This document shows positions 1 through 11,700 of a stretch of 64,000 bases of DNA, piece by piece. Made by a program: the position numbers and the translations under genes. The DNA lies in assembly GCA_033964015.1 (NCBI GenBank), contig CM066925.1, positions 2,803,199 to 2,867,198 of the forward strand. Direction: 5' to 3'. Below the pieces are notes generated by a model. The model did not search any database. It saw only the letters and a program-made list of their open reading frames with translations, and was not told where the DNA came from. This stretch comes from Scolanthus callimorphus. Its lineage: Eukaryota > Cnidaria > Anthozoa > Actiniaria > Edwardsiidae. Within the stretch, counting starts at the first letter, position 1. The number at the start of each line of letters is the position of its first letter.

Positions 1-660
1 AATGCAACCTACAGCCTTCAATCACATCGCACGGCGAATGCAAGTGTGTGACGGTTTTGAGTTTTCGAAAAGGGTAAGGTACTGTGCGTTATACTTAGAT
101 CGTACTTCGGTAGCTTTGAAGACGCGGCGTAAACATAACTACAAAGTATCTTACTTGAGCAGCCAACATGGCGTTCACACTGAAAGTAGCCCTAAGCATA
201 CTCAAGACCTCCTTACGAGCGTTAGTGTGAACCCACCTAGTATGAAAAGTATGGCGTCCTCGTCTATGTCACTTGTGCGGCCACAGACGGCTGTGAGAAT
301 GGGGCTGTTCCACGTGATTGGCTGGAATTAGCATCCGCGTCATTAGGGTACAGGCAGGTCGTACAGCGACGCGCAGGTTGAGTCTAACAATCTATGAAAA
401 CGGAACTGTGAAAAGCGGCCTAGAAAACACCGAAAGGCCAACAAACTCCGCTGAAGCACCCCAGGAAACTGTCAAAAGCAACGCACTGAAGAAAGGCCAA
501 CCATTAACGAGGTAACTAGTTTTACGGGAAAACTAAGTGCTCCTTTTGGATAAAACGCAGGGGGTCCTTTTGATTTCAGGGGGTGTAACCAAGATTAAAG
601 GCGGAAATACATATACATAATATAATTGAGTCCATTACAGGAAAAGGCTAAGAAAAGACT
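1..660. other. no recognisable feature
   Basis: Short open frames occur on both strands, but none shows a domain, a splice-flanked exon or a repeat structure that I can support. I see nothing specific in it. Confidence 0.4.
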
Positions 661-679
661 TTAATTCCCTGAGAGACTG

Positions 680-1316
680 GTGCAAAGGTAAGGACACGCC
701 TGTAGTAACTATTAGTGAGAACCATGTGATCCACCAATTTCCATGCCTTTTCCGAGAGCGTACAGTCAAAGTCGTTAACCAGTGTTAACCAGATTCCCTA
801 CCGCCGCTTTAGGGTTCGGTTATCGGTGTGTGTGCCCATTCCATGAGACTTCCAAAAGAGTTAACATCCTCTGAAGTGCCTTTCCGCTTATCTCGGGATC
901 GGATCTCACGTCCGGGCGTGTTGAGGAGGAACCCCGCCCCAAGGGCGCTTAGACATGTCATGGAGACAGTCATAGAGAAAGCGCCAGTTCTGGATTTCCG
1001 TGAGGGGCCTGCCCCTGTGATTTTAGTGGAATACATATCAAGAACATTTCGCCAAAAACTGTCGTTTTGCGGACGTTGCAAAGCTTCCTTATTAGGAAAT
1101 TCCCCCTTACCTTATTTGGATGGTCTGTAAGTACTTTTCCTCATATCTTAACGAAAACATAGGTACGCAGAGCGTACAGGAAGCTATTTGCTGATGTTCT
1201 TCGGCACTTATAGGACAGGACGCCCCACATGGAAATCAGCCGTTTTTATGTTTGTAAATTCAGTTGTTGTGGCCAGCGTGGCTAAATAAAGGTTTATGTA
1301 TGTATGTATGTAGGAC
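680..1316 (+). mobile_element. possible 3' end of a non-LTR retrotransposon
   Basis: An open frame at about 828-1130 is followed by a short untranslated stretch. It ends in AATAAAGG and an ATGT microsatellite at about 1295-1312. A polyadenylation-like motif followed by a tetranucleotide tail is a common 3' end of LINEs of the CR1/L2/RTE type. I could not recognise reverse transcriptase motifs in the frame, so the call rests on the tail alone. It could also be an unrelated microsatellite next to a chance ORF. Confidence 0.3.
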
Positions 1317-1346
1317 CGGCCGTCATAACCTTGTTCCCAACATTCC

Positions 1347-1494
1347 CATTCGCCTTTGTCACACGGCAGCCATCTTGGAATTTTTCTTACAGAAATGACT
1401 ATGCGTGGGTGATCTTACACGCTTGGCCTCGCTCTCATGTCAGCTTCGCTGTATTAGAAAATCCAAGATGGCTGCCGAGTGACAAAGGCGAATG
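1347..1494. repeat. short inverted-repeat element (MITE-like hairpin)
   Basis: Arms of about 40 bp at 1347-1386 and 1457-1494 are near-perfect reverse complements. The outer end reads CATTCGCCTTTGTCAC on the left and its complement on the right, and both arms contain the word CCATCTTGGA or its complement. About 70 bp separate the arms. There is no coding capacity. The terminal inverted repeats suggest a non-autonomous DNA transposon; the family is not recognised. Confidence 0.6.
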
Positions 1495-1785
1495 AATGGG
1501 CTAATCATGAGAAAAGAGATTAGACTTGTTTGCGTCACCGGTTAAAGCAATGCGGTGTTAATTTTAATTTTGGTTTTAATTAAAGCAGGCGATAAATTCC
1601 AGAAAATATTGTGCATATGCTCACTGGCAACTTTTATTAAAGACCTGATTGTCTGAAGTAGTTCTACCCTTTCCCTATCGATTTGGAATAAAACATGACT
1701 TTTTTAATCACGACGCGTCCGGTAAGAAAACACAAAAAATCCTTGCCTTTGAGAAAAATGCAAAAAAAAAAAAAAAAAAAAAAAA

Positions 1786-1857
1786 ATGCCAACCCGGGAT
1801 TCGAACCCCGGACTATTACTTTACAGAGCGAGAGTCATACCATTCGGCCACTCAGTA
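1786..1857 (-). tRNA. tRNA-like sequence, probably a pseudogene or SINE head
   Basis: On the minus strand there is a good internal A box (TGGCCGAATGG) and a good B box (GGTTCGAATCC), spaced as in a tRNA, followed at once by a run of about 23 T that would terminate RNA polymerase III. The T arm folds with one mismatch. The acceptor stem pairs poorly and the anticodon arm needs an enlarged loop, so I cannot assign an anticodon. It is best read as a decayed tRNA or a tRNA-derived SINE promoter. An intact tRNA is unlikely. Confidence 0.5.
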
Positions 1858-1869
1858 GATCAATTACCC

Positions 1870-3090
1870 AAAGAGGAACTTTTATTATTTATACATAAAT
1901 ATTGATGTCGACCTTGGATTCATTAAGACTTTGATCTCGGAACTCATTTCTTAGACTTGTTCTTTCTCATTTCTCACCTGTAATGTTTTCCCCTCTCAGT
2001 TTCATCCATATTTGTGTATGTCTTGTACTTTTATGGATAGTTCTTTGTTAATTTCGACCGTTGTTTGCTGTATTCCACACTCGATTTAAATAACTGATCG
2101 ATCGCGAGTTTAAAACTCGCAAAACATTCACCTCGTAAATTAGGTGATTGGAACAAAGCAGCACGACGTTGAAAACATGCAGCACAAAACTGAGGAAAGG
2201 TTTTATTTTCAAGCGCTCTGGCATCATTTGATCGCTTGTAGCAATAAAATTAAGAAAATATATTGCGCATGCTCAGTGGCAACTTCAATATTGTTAACGT
2301 TTTAGTACCTTAGCCATACTTATTTACTTGTCGTAATGGAAATATCCTAAATAATACACGATGGTGAGCATGTATGACGTGATACCGAGAGCATGCTCAA
2401 TTCACATCACCTCGAAGAAGAAAATGCTCGTCCCACATGGACGACTGATTGGCCTATGTGGCCTATATATATGTTGGCAAAGGTAAAGTGCTTAGATGGG
2501 AGAAGGGACGAGACACAGGATACCCAGCGCCGAACAAGTGAATGCCATGATGATACAAGGGAGGGGATGGTGGGGAGACGTACCGATTGATGTAGCAAAG
2601 GAGGGGAGGGTAAAAGTGATGCAGTGCTATGATTGGCTCAATTCAAATATTTGTAAGGCAGAAACTTCATGACCCGTGATTCTTGTGCGACTGAAGTATA
2701 ATCAATGTAGAAACACGAGCAACATGGAGTGCAAGCTGGACGATTCCCGCGAAGTGACATACATAGCCACATAGTCACATAGTTCGAGGGCGATGACTAA
2801 GAAGCGATTTGCTGAGCAAATAGCTTCAAAAAGCAGGAGATCTTACCAAAACTTGCAGACACTGGAGAAATATCATATTCTTGGTCGCCATTTTGTTTTT
2901 GCCCACCGCCGAGGACCTGAGACACGATTTGAACACCACAGGCAACCCGCGCGGATTTGCCAAAAGAGACGACAACACTTTCTAGATACGAATATGCGAT
3001 GCCCTGGACTACCTCTCGCACATACAATCTGCAAGATGGGAAGCTTAACTGAAAGAGACGATTAAGTGTTTGAAGGGATACCATAGCGGA
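1870..3090. other. no recognisable gene
   Basis: AT-rich DNA with short open frames on both strands (for example 2393-2590 and 2793-3065). None shows a known domain or exon borders. Confidence 0.35.
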
Positions 3091-3093
3091 TGA

Positions 3094-3483
3094 CAAAATG
3101 CTCTCTCTGAGGGCTATGAAAGCATCCGTTTCATCCTGCGGGACGAGAGAGCCGCATATAACCCTAAAGAGCTTGCAGAAGTGAAGGAGATGTATTTCTC
3201 AAATGTGATGAAATACCCTGCTTCGATAAGGATCGATAACAGACGATATATGCCGCGGCTTCGGCATTCTGATGGCTCGGGGCAAAACCAAAGTGCGATG
3301 TAGGGGAGGTAATTGTATCACGTGACGGACATCGATATACTGCGAGAGCGGAGTTAGAGCGGCTTACAAGGTTGTGGTACAAGAAGGTGCTCACTTTCCA
3401 ACCGAAGGGCAAAGTATTAAAATGTACAATAGAGGTAATCCAACTGAAAATCAAAGCACATCTCGGAAGAAGGGTTAAATAAC
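3094..3483 (+). pseudogene. broken unidentified protein-coding remnant
   Basis: Two successive open stretches in different plus frames both have protein-like composition. The first (about 3094-3303) is charged and contains RDERAAYNPKELAEV. The second (about 3310-3480) contains SRDGHRYTARAELERL. They join across a frame change near 3300, and the first has no convincing start. This looks like a decayed coding sequence, perhaps from a transposon. I do not recognise the family and infer no function. Confidence 0.3.
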
Positions 3484-5040
3484 ACATAGTGCCGCCTTTG
3501 ACCCAGAAGTATGAATCTTGGCAAATAAGACACACAGATGATCCAGCTTGAAAGGGAGATCTCTAGTCCAAAGGTAACAACAACCTCTCGTCGTGGCAGA
3601 CGACTCGGTGGCATCATGGCTGTAAAACGTTGGCCTGTTTTTAGTGAATTGGCTCACAAAAACATTTTGAAATTCTGATTAAGTTTTGTTGCCATGGTAG
3701 CGGTGACTCGCAATCCGCCATATAATAAATATTATAAATAGCAAATAGTTTGTACGCTAGTCTTTCTGTAACCTAACTAGATCTGTCTTAACAAAGACAT
3801 TTTCCAACAATATCATATATTACAAAAGCAAGTGAAAGAACAATATATGTGAAAGACAAAATATATATATTTTTCCATTTTCTTAAGAAATTCCAAGTTA
3901 TCCAATTAGCTTTACCTGAAGATAGTTGTCCTTTATAAATAGATGACAACCTTTAAATTTCACCTTCTCCTGTGCGAGTTAAAGAGGTCTAAATAAAACA
4001 ATCCAAGATAGCCGCCACTGAGTCACGTGATAAGCGCCTCCATGGTAACAAACTAGGTTAAAATATAGCTCTTCTTGAAACTATTGTACTAAACAATTCC
4101 AATGATGATCCATAGCAACATGAGATATGAAGAATAATCCATTTTTTCAGGCAAATGCGTTTTGAGCCATGCTTAAACCCACTGAGGAGGTCTCGAAGGC
4201 TAAACAGTAAGTGAGAGGCTAAGTATGGTTGGAAAACATTGTCGACCTCTCCCCAAAACAAGATATCTCCAGCGGTTATAAAAGTCGATAATTAAAGGCA
4301 CGATAGAGAGTTATAACAATGGGCGGTAAAGGGGCGTAGTAAAATTTCTACTTGAATTTTTTCTTTAAATGGGTCGAAGAAATGCCCTACCCGGACGCCG
4401 TCGCGAATGATTCGGTGAGGATCTACACCATGACGGTTAACAAATAGGCAAGAGACTCCCATACTGGTAAGTTACCGTGACCATTCCCGCCTTGAAGAAT
4501 TTTGGGTCACGAAATTAATCGGAGGGGCCAACGAAGGGTTTGGTTCCCTGTGTGATACTACAAACACGAGTATCCGTTGCGTCTTTCTTATTTCTGCGGC
4601 AGCCGTTACGCGCGAGATGAAAACAAATTACCGCTTGCTTAACAAAAGAAACAAAACGATGCGATAACTAAAAGGGAACCCAACCCTTCGTTGACCCCAG
4701 CCCTGAACACGAAGAACAGGGTGGTATAGAACACAGAGCAGGCTCCCCAGGGTCAACGAAGGGATAAAGGGTGCACAAAATGTATAGAACCTATAAACCT
4801 GACAAATGTTTTCTAAACGACCAGCGGGGTCCCTGTGGTATGGGAAATCTTTTTTTTCACCATTGTTGATAGAAAGCACAAAGATACCGTCATTAACAGC
4901 CTAGCTGTATGTATCCTCCCTGTGTAGAACTAAACGAGATAGCATAGGGCGCGTGGTGGGAGAAAAGGAAAAATGTGTCACACTGTAGTGGCTGTATCCG
5001 AAGTGTTTTTATTTTTTTATTTTTTTTTATAATAAATATA
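3484..5040. other. no recognisable gene; degenerate repeats
   Basis: AT-rich intergenic or intronic DNA. The word CAACGAAGGG recurs in both orientations between about 4525 and 4765, suggesting a worn inverted-repeat element. There are no supported exons before 5055. Confidence 0.35.
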
Positions 5041-5054
5041 TTTGTATATTCCAG

Positions 5055-5141
5055 CAATGGTCGAGGAAAGTAAGAAAGAAATGACAAATAATGCAAGCAA
5101 AGTACTTCAGTTTATTATTAAACACAAAGAACCTGCTCTGG
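5055..5141 (+). CDS. candidate internal exon, unknown gene
   Basis: An 87-bp open stretch lies between a T-rich acceptor ending TATATTCCAG and a strong donor GTAAGC. In the frame that starts with two bases of a split codon it encodes a hydrophilic, lysine-rich peptide containing SKKEMTNNASKV and ends after one base, so it is a symmetric phase 1-1 exon. No domain is recognised and no partner exon was found nearby. It could be a chance ORF. Confidence 0.25.
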
Positions 5142-5743
5142 GTAAGCAGTTTACTACGAGTCCAAAATCCATAACCATAACTGGACCTGGTACGTTGACC
5201 ACCTGGTACGTTGGCGGCAGCTTCTATGGCAATTTAGTTAGTACAAGGTCTAATAAGATCCAACATCTCCTGGGGATCAGTAAATACCACTGAGCGCGCG
5301 CGGATTTAATACGAGCTGCAGCAAATTTATCGGCCTAAGCATGAGTTTTTTAGTATGGCACAAGGGTGCCTCCCGTGTTTTCAACTTGCTATAGCGCCTT
5401 AACTGTCCTTTACGGACCCTATGGTGGATAGGACAGAACAGAAATATGTATGCTGTAATTATACGAGTAAAATAATAATCTTCACAGTTCCCTATCCCCA
5501 CATGGTGAAACGAGATTTAAGTACTATCTTTTTGTTAATCCTCTGGCTAACCCTTGAGTGGCGTGCGTCATGTATAGATCACATGTCTTTCTTTCTTTCC
5601 CTTAACAAAGTACTATGTTTGGACACACACAACACTTCTAAGACAGCGCACGCTTGAAGAATGACCACGGATGACACCGCTTGTTAAAGTGCGAAAAACC
5701 TACAATGACCCTTTAACGCATGACTAGACTGACTAGATAAGAC
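5142..5743. other. no recognisable feature
   Basis: Short frames only. I see neither a domain nor a clear repeat between the candidate exon and the MITE that starts at about 5744. Confidence 0.35.
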
Positions 5744-5892
5744 AATAGCGCTGTTAACGCTGACGTCATCTATTGTTATTAATATGCCAACGAGAGATCG
5801 ATTGGTTAACAGAACAAAGGGCGCTATTCAATCTACGGTTGCAACTCATAGCATTACAAAGGCAATGTTGATGTACAGTGAATAGCGATATA
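5744..5892. repeat. MITE family 1, copy 1
   Basis: About 150 bp closely related to 63069-63216. Both copies begin ATAGCGCTGTT followed by a TGACGTCATC palindrome, share GAGATCGATTGGTT and AACAAAGGGCGCTATTC, and end in a degenerate complement of the start (GTGAATAG..ATA). The terminal inverted repeats and lack of coding sequence suggest a short non-autonomous DNA transposon. It lies just 5' of the LTR retrotransposon. Confidence 0.65.
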
Positions 5893-5916
5893 AACCGAGG
5901 TCCTGTCACTACACTT

Positions 5917-6131
5917 TGTAACATGGGTTCTCTGTGTTCACCTGAACGCGTGGGAGACTGGGCCGAGCAGGGCTTGAAGGGAACCGGCGCGCGTGTGTAG
6001 TGTGCGTGTTGGTTGGAATTTGGGCAGGTTGAGAGAAGTAATAGTTCTGCGATATCGGTCGAGGTCTCCTTTTAATAGTGCCCTGTACATTACAAGTAAG
6101 TTCTCCTGGAAATAAAAGGAGCTTGGTTACA
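5917..6131 (+). repeat. 5' LTR
   Basis: 215 bp, TG...CA ends, with an AATAAA polyadenylation motif at about 6111-6116. No difference from the 3' LTR was seen on direct reading. Confidence 0.95.
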
Positions 6132-6133
6132 TT

Positions 6134-6151
6134 TGGCGCCCAACGTGGGGC
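6134..6151 (+). promoter_or_regulatory. primer-binding site
   Basis: TGGCGCCCAACGTGGGGC starts two bases after the 5' LTR. It begins with TGG, complementary to a tRNA CCA end, as expected for minus-strand priming. I do not assign the priming tRNA. Confidence 0.8.
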
Positions 6152-7339
6152 ACTCGTATTTGTGGAAACCGAAGACCGAAATGCAAAGACACAAGAATCT
6201 TTGGCTGTGAAAGTGGAACAGGAATTAAAGCCGTAGGCACAAGAATAACTTCGGCTGCGAAAGTGGAAAAGTTCAACTTTGGTCACTTCATCTGGTCACT
6301 TCATTTGAGTGGTCTTATTCATTGAGTGGAAACCATTGTGATTGACAGAGTTTAGTAAAGGAGTTGTAGGAGGTTACGAGGAGTGTGAGAACATCGTATT
6401 GGTGGTCTCAATTGGAGTTTTGGGGTTCAAGAATTTTGATTGGGATTTCAAATTTCCCGCAACCACTTGGAAGGGATAAAGTTTCTGCAAGACTACGTCG
6501 TGTCTTCAAAACAAGGAACACAAGCCTTATTCAAAGTGTGGACAGCTCTAAAACGTCAGATAAGTGAATACAAGGAACATAATATTTAACATAAGTGCTT
6601 TTGAGTGAAATATTATTTAGTAAGTAAAATCTGCATTGATAATTGTTCAGCTTCTTAAAAATTCCCTAGGGCACGCCTTAAAGTAAACTATTGAACTATT
6701 GAAATTGAAGCGTCACGCATTCGCGATCGATTCGTACAACATTGAATATTACTAGTAGCTGAAGTATTAATCGCTGTAACGATATAAGGAACGTTTATTA
6801 TTAAGAAATAATTTAAGGTAATTTAGAGTAATTTTCTGTTCCATTTGTGACAAAAATAAGAGATTTATTTGAGCAATTAACTGGAATATTATTGTTGTTT
6901 ATATTTAGTTGAACATTTATATAAAGCATAAGCGTCACATAAGGACTGTTTATTACAATTAAGTTCGTCAAGATAAGTCATTGTAATTTCCAATTGTATA
7001 ATATTCTGTAATCTGTATTTAGGTAGCCATTGCTAATAGGATTTCGGAAGGTCACCTCGGCATCTGCGCAACTATTATTTGTTTTGTTTTGTTTTGTTTT
7101 CGGAGTTTTCTTGTTGTGGTTTCCTTCACCTGTCTTAGACCAAGTCGTCACGCGTCTCAGGTTGGATTCAGAGTGGTTGCTTTTTAGATACCAATTTAAG
7201 GGCTCTACGTGTTTATTATTGTTGTTGTCTGTTGTTATCTAGTACTGTATAGTGTTATCGTCCATAGTATTTGTGTTCCTGTTAAGTGTTATATTGTTGT
7301 CATTCTGGCATTATTATTATTCTTGTTTGTTTGTTTGTC
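6152..7339 (+). other. long untranslated leader of the retrotransposon
   Basis: About 1.2 kb between the primer-binding site and the first Gag ATG. It is AT-rich, with TTTTG and TTTG runs near 7080 and 7325 and no supported coding sequence. It presumably holds the packaging signal; that is inference. Confidence 0.6.
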
Positions 7340-7945
7340 ATGGATCCTGAGGAAGGCGATGAAGCCATGATATCTCAGTATGCTGAAGCAGTAAAACTTC
7401 TCAGAGATTCAGGTTTGTTTAAAGTAGAACCGGTAGATCATCTTAGCACAATTCTAGATCAAGAACCAAATACATCTCAGGCTAGTCCTATGTTAGCTCA
7501 AGGCCCTACTACATCTCCGGGTAGTCCGATTTTGTATCAAGGGCCTAGTGGTTCTTCGGCTCGCGGGCCAGGGGGTCACAAGGATAGTTCTGGTGGGTAT
7601 TTAGCCTCACTTGTTGCACACCCTGGTAGTGGAGTCACACCAAGAGCTGGTGAGTATGATTATTCTACAGAACGTGGTGACGGAACGGAACATTACAAAA
7701 GTTTCAAAGTCAAAAGGGCCAGTTCCTACACGCAAGTTAACCCTCCAAAACCACCCGTCAAGAGTGAGTTCCATGGTAAGGGTAGGCGCAGTAGTGGATA
7801 TGGCGTTCCCTATTTCTACACCCCTCGACAACCACCATCGCGGTTTGCGGAAGCGCAAGTATTCGCACAGCCCCCGCGTCTCTCTGTATTCTCAGGCAGT
7901 AATGCAAAAGGTGAAATGACTTCGAATCTTGGAAATTTGAAGTGA
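7340..7945 (+). pseudogene. gag: Gag, N-terminal part (frame broken)
   Basis: The likely start is the ATG at 7340 (MDPEEGDE); an upstream GTG in the same frame is less plausible. The N-terminal part is low-complexity, with Ser/Pro/Gly-rich repeats that include SQASPMLAQGP. It runs into the start of the capsid-like domain (LSVFSGSN). At about 7912-7921 the capsid-like similarity moves to another frame, and this frame stops at 7945. A one-base loss near 7920 would explain it. It is either a disabling mutation or a sequence error. Gag would form the particle that packages the element RNA. Confidence 0.7.
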
Positions 7946-8736
7946 AGTGTCTTGCGAGAGATGGCATTCAACCGAAGGATATATTATTACAGAGTGCTAG
8001 ACGTTCATTGAGAGGTGACGCTGCCCGCCTAGTGATGCATTTAGGTGAAGATGCAACCCTTGAGGAAATCATATACAAATTAGAGGGAGTATATGGCACT
8101 GTTGAAAGTGGCTCTATTATTTTGCAGAAGTTTTACAATAGCAAACAGGAAGAAGATGAATCTGTAGCAGCTTTCGGATGTCGTTTGGAGGACCTCATAG
8201 GCAAAGCTGTGAATAGAGGAATTGTGAGAGGATCACAGGTAAGTGAAATGCTGTGTAATAAATTTTGGACTGGGCTGAATGATGAAAGAGTTAAAAATGC
8301 AACTAGATACAAGTATGACCAAATCAAGAATTTTGATAAGTTACGAGCTGAGGTTAGAGCCGCTGAACAAGAAGTGAAAGAGAGTTATAAGATCGAGAGT
8401 AGGAGTTCTAAAGCCGAGACGAAAGTGAGCACTTGTTTACATCAAGTTAATGATTCAAGGAAGAGTGACGAAAAGGATATGAAAACCATGCTAGAGGAGG
8501 TTATGAAGAAAGTAGATGCACTGGAAGTCAAGGTTAAGCAGCAGCCTGATTCTAATAGCATTCTTAGTCAAATCCTTTCCAGACTTGAAGCTATCGAGGA
8601 AAAGCAGTTCAAGAATATGGCTGATCGTTTACCACTCGGTGGCCAGGAACAAGCGTCTGGAGGAAGAGGTCCGAAGCAACCAGACTCAGGATTTTCGTCA
8701 AATTCGAGAGGGTCGCTGCCAAGGGGCGGGCGGTAG
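7921..8736 (+). pseudogene. gag: Gag, capsid-like domain and C-terminus
   Basis: This continues Gag in a frame shifted by -1 from the N-terminal part. The start of this frame (FESWKFEVKCL, then SARRSLRGDAARLVMHLG) resembles the capsid region of Ty3/gypsy and the domesticated PNMA-type Gag proteins. A charged, helical stretch follows (about 8340-8640), then a Gly/Arg-rich end (SLPRGGR). No CCHC zinc knuckle is visible. The apparent start at 7942 is a GTG and is not a real initiator. The Pol frame overlaps its 3' end one frame back, compatible with -1 frameshifting for Gag-Pol, though another indel would look the same. Confidence 0.7.
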
Positions 8737-8783
8737 GCCCCGATGCTACACGCCCTAAGCAGTTACTGGTTGGCCATGCAAAT

Positions 8784-11700
8784 GTGAGTATAGCTTATGT
8801 CAATGGTTCTCCCTGTAACTCGCTAATAGATACTGGATCACAGATTACTACCATTACGCAATCATTTTTGGAGGAATTTCTTCCTGAATGTGAGATTAAA
8901 ACCTTGGATGATGTCATTTCTGTCGAAGGAGCTGGCGGACAGCAACTTATGTTCCAGGGTCTTGTTGAGATTACTTTATCTTTCCATGAAGGTACCAATG
9001 GGAACGATGACGAATTTGAGACACTGGCCCTGGTAGTCCCTGACACTAATTTTAATAAACATGTACCTATGGTGATTGGCACGAACTTGATATCGCGCTG
9101 TAGAGATCACTGCATTAATGAATATGGATGCTGTTTCTTGCAGAAGGTCAAGTTATCATCTGCTTGGAGGTTAGCCTACCAGTATCTGGTACAACAACAG
9201 CGGGTTTGTCGTAAGGTTTTGAGTAAGAAAGTCAAGACTACGTCGGACGCCCCGAATGTTGTACATGCAAATGAGGTGAAGATCATATGGTCAAGTGTTA
9301 AAACCAAAGATGTCAGCGCTACTTGTCCTGTTATTCCAGAAGAAGCGTCCTCTCAACTTCCCCAGCCCTTACAGATTGTTCCTACTGTGGTCCAACTTGA
9401 GATGAACGGCAAGGAGAACATAATTCCTATCGAGGTATGCAACCCGACAAAGAAAGATATCATTATACCCCGCAAGTCAACTATATGTTTCTTACAACAA
9501 ATAACAGTTCTTGATACATCCAAACCAATGACCCAATCAGATAGCGACCATCCTGATGCTACTAATGAACCTTTTAGTTTTGAAAGCTCGAGCATGGATG
9601 AAAGCCAGAGAGAAAAAGCAGCCGCTATGCTAGGAAAGTGGAACCATGAAGTATTTTCCCAAGGCGCGCATGATCTCGGTTGCACATCACATGTGAAGCA
9701 CGCTATTCATCTATCAGACCCACATCCTTTCAAGCAGAGGCATCGACGAGTTTCCCCTGCGCAGTACGAGGAAGTTCGCCAAAACCTACAAGACATGTTA
9801 AATGCTGGAGTCATCAGGGAGTCGCACAATCCCTGGTCATCTCCCGTAGTTTTGGTTAGGAAACGGGACGGAAGCTTACGATTCTGTATTGATTTTAGGA
9901 AACTGAATTCACGGACGGTCAAAGATGCTTATTCTTTACCCCGAATAGATGAAGCCCTAGAAGCTATGTCTGGTTCTGCCTGGTTTACTACTTTGGACCT
10001 CAAGAGTGGATATTGGCAGATAGAAATCGAAGAGCATGATAAAGCGAAAACGGCTTTCACTGTTGGTCCGTTGGGGTTTTATGAATGCAATCGAATGGCC
10101 TTTGGCTTAACAAACGCTCCGGCCACCTTTCAGAGATTAATGGAACACTGCCTAATGGAGCTAAATTTTCGTCAGTGCATCGTGTACATTGATGACATAG
10201 TTGTCTTCTCCAAAACCTTTGAAGAACATCTACAAAGACTTGAAGCGGTTTTCTCCAAGCTCAAGGAATATGGCCTGAAGTTAAAGCCTTCAAAGTGCAA
10301 CTTCTTTCAAGATAAAGTGAAGTATCTTGGTCACATTATTTCACGTAACGGCATTGAGACTGATCCCGAAAAGATCGAGGCATTGCGAACGTGGCCAGCT
10401 CCAACAAGTAATGAGGAATTAAGAACATTCCTGGGATTTGCAGGATATTATAGAAAGTTCGTGCCTGGCTTTTCTAGACTAGTGAAGCCATTGAATGACC
10501 TATTGGCAGGCATGGAGCAGGTAAAAGGAGGAAGAAAGTTTAAGGAACCATTGGAATGGACGAGTGAGTGCCAGGAGGCCTTTGAGAAGGTAATCGAGAT
10601 CCTATCCTCACCCCCAATTCTAGCTTATCCTAATTTTGATCTTCCCTTTGTCTTGAATACAGATGCGAGTATTGAGGGACTTGGTGCGACACTCTATCAG
10701 GTTGAACCTGATGGCACTGAGAAAGTAATCTCCTATGCAAGTAGAGGTTTGAAGAAGTCAGAGCGCAACTATCCTGCACACAAACTTGAATTCTTGTGCT
10801 TGAAATGGGCTATTACTGACAAATTCCATGATTACCTATATGGCCGAGATTTCACCGTTAGGACTGATAATAACCCATTGACCTATGTGACCACTACTGC
10901 GAAATTGGACGCGACCGGGCATCGTTGGCTAGCTGCTTTAGCGACCTACAGCTTCACCATTATCTACCGCTCGGGTAAAAAGAACAAAGACGCCGATGGA
11001 CTCTCACGAAGGCCGCAGTCAGAAAAACTTTCCACTGAACGAGAAGAAGGAAGTATTATAACACCAGATGCCTTCAATGCCCTTTGTCAGAACCTAGACG
11101 TACATCGAGAATCAGAGATGGAGCCCAGTGGTACCTCGACACCTCTAATTGAAGCGTATTGTATGGGGGCTCAAGCGCTAGATGCTATATTAGATAACTG
11201 CGCAATTGGAACAAATGTTGAGACAGAGCTGACACGGAATGAGCTGAGAAAGTTACAAGAAGATGATGAAACAGTTGCTCGAGCAATATTATATCTTAAG
11301 CGCGATAAACGACCGACAAACAGAGAATTGAAAGACGAGAGCGTCGCAGTCAAGCGAATGGTGAGAGATTGGGATAGATTTTGTTTCAAAGATGGAGTTT
11401 TGTACAGACAACGAGTAGAGGATGGCAACGAAACTTGTCAGTTGGTGCTGCCTACAAAGCTCAGAGAAAAATGCTTTTCTGAAATTCATGACAACATGGG
11501 ACACTTTGCAGTAGCACGGACACTAGAATTGGCTCGTTCGCGATTTTGGTACCCTGGAATGGCCAAAGACATTGAAGAGAGAGTCAAGATGTGCAAGCCA
11601 TGCACCTTGCGCAAGGTTCCGCATCCCCGTAAAGTCGCTCCATTAGTCAACATCACTTCCACAGAGCCCATGGAACTAGTCTGCATTGATTACCTGAAGC

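Noticed and set aside
809..1130. Overlapping frames on both strands as a host gene
   Set aside because: No recognised domain or exon structure, and the stretch runs into a retroelement-like tail.
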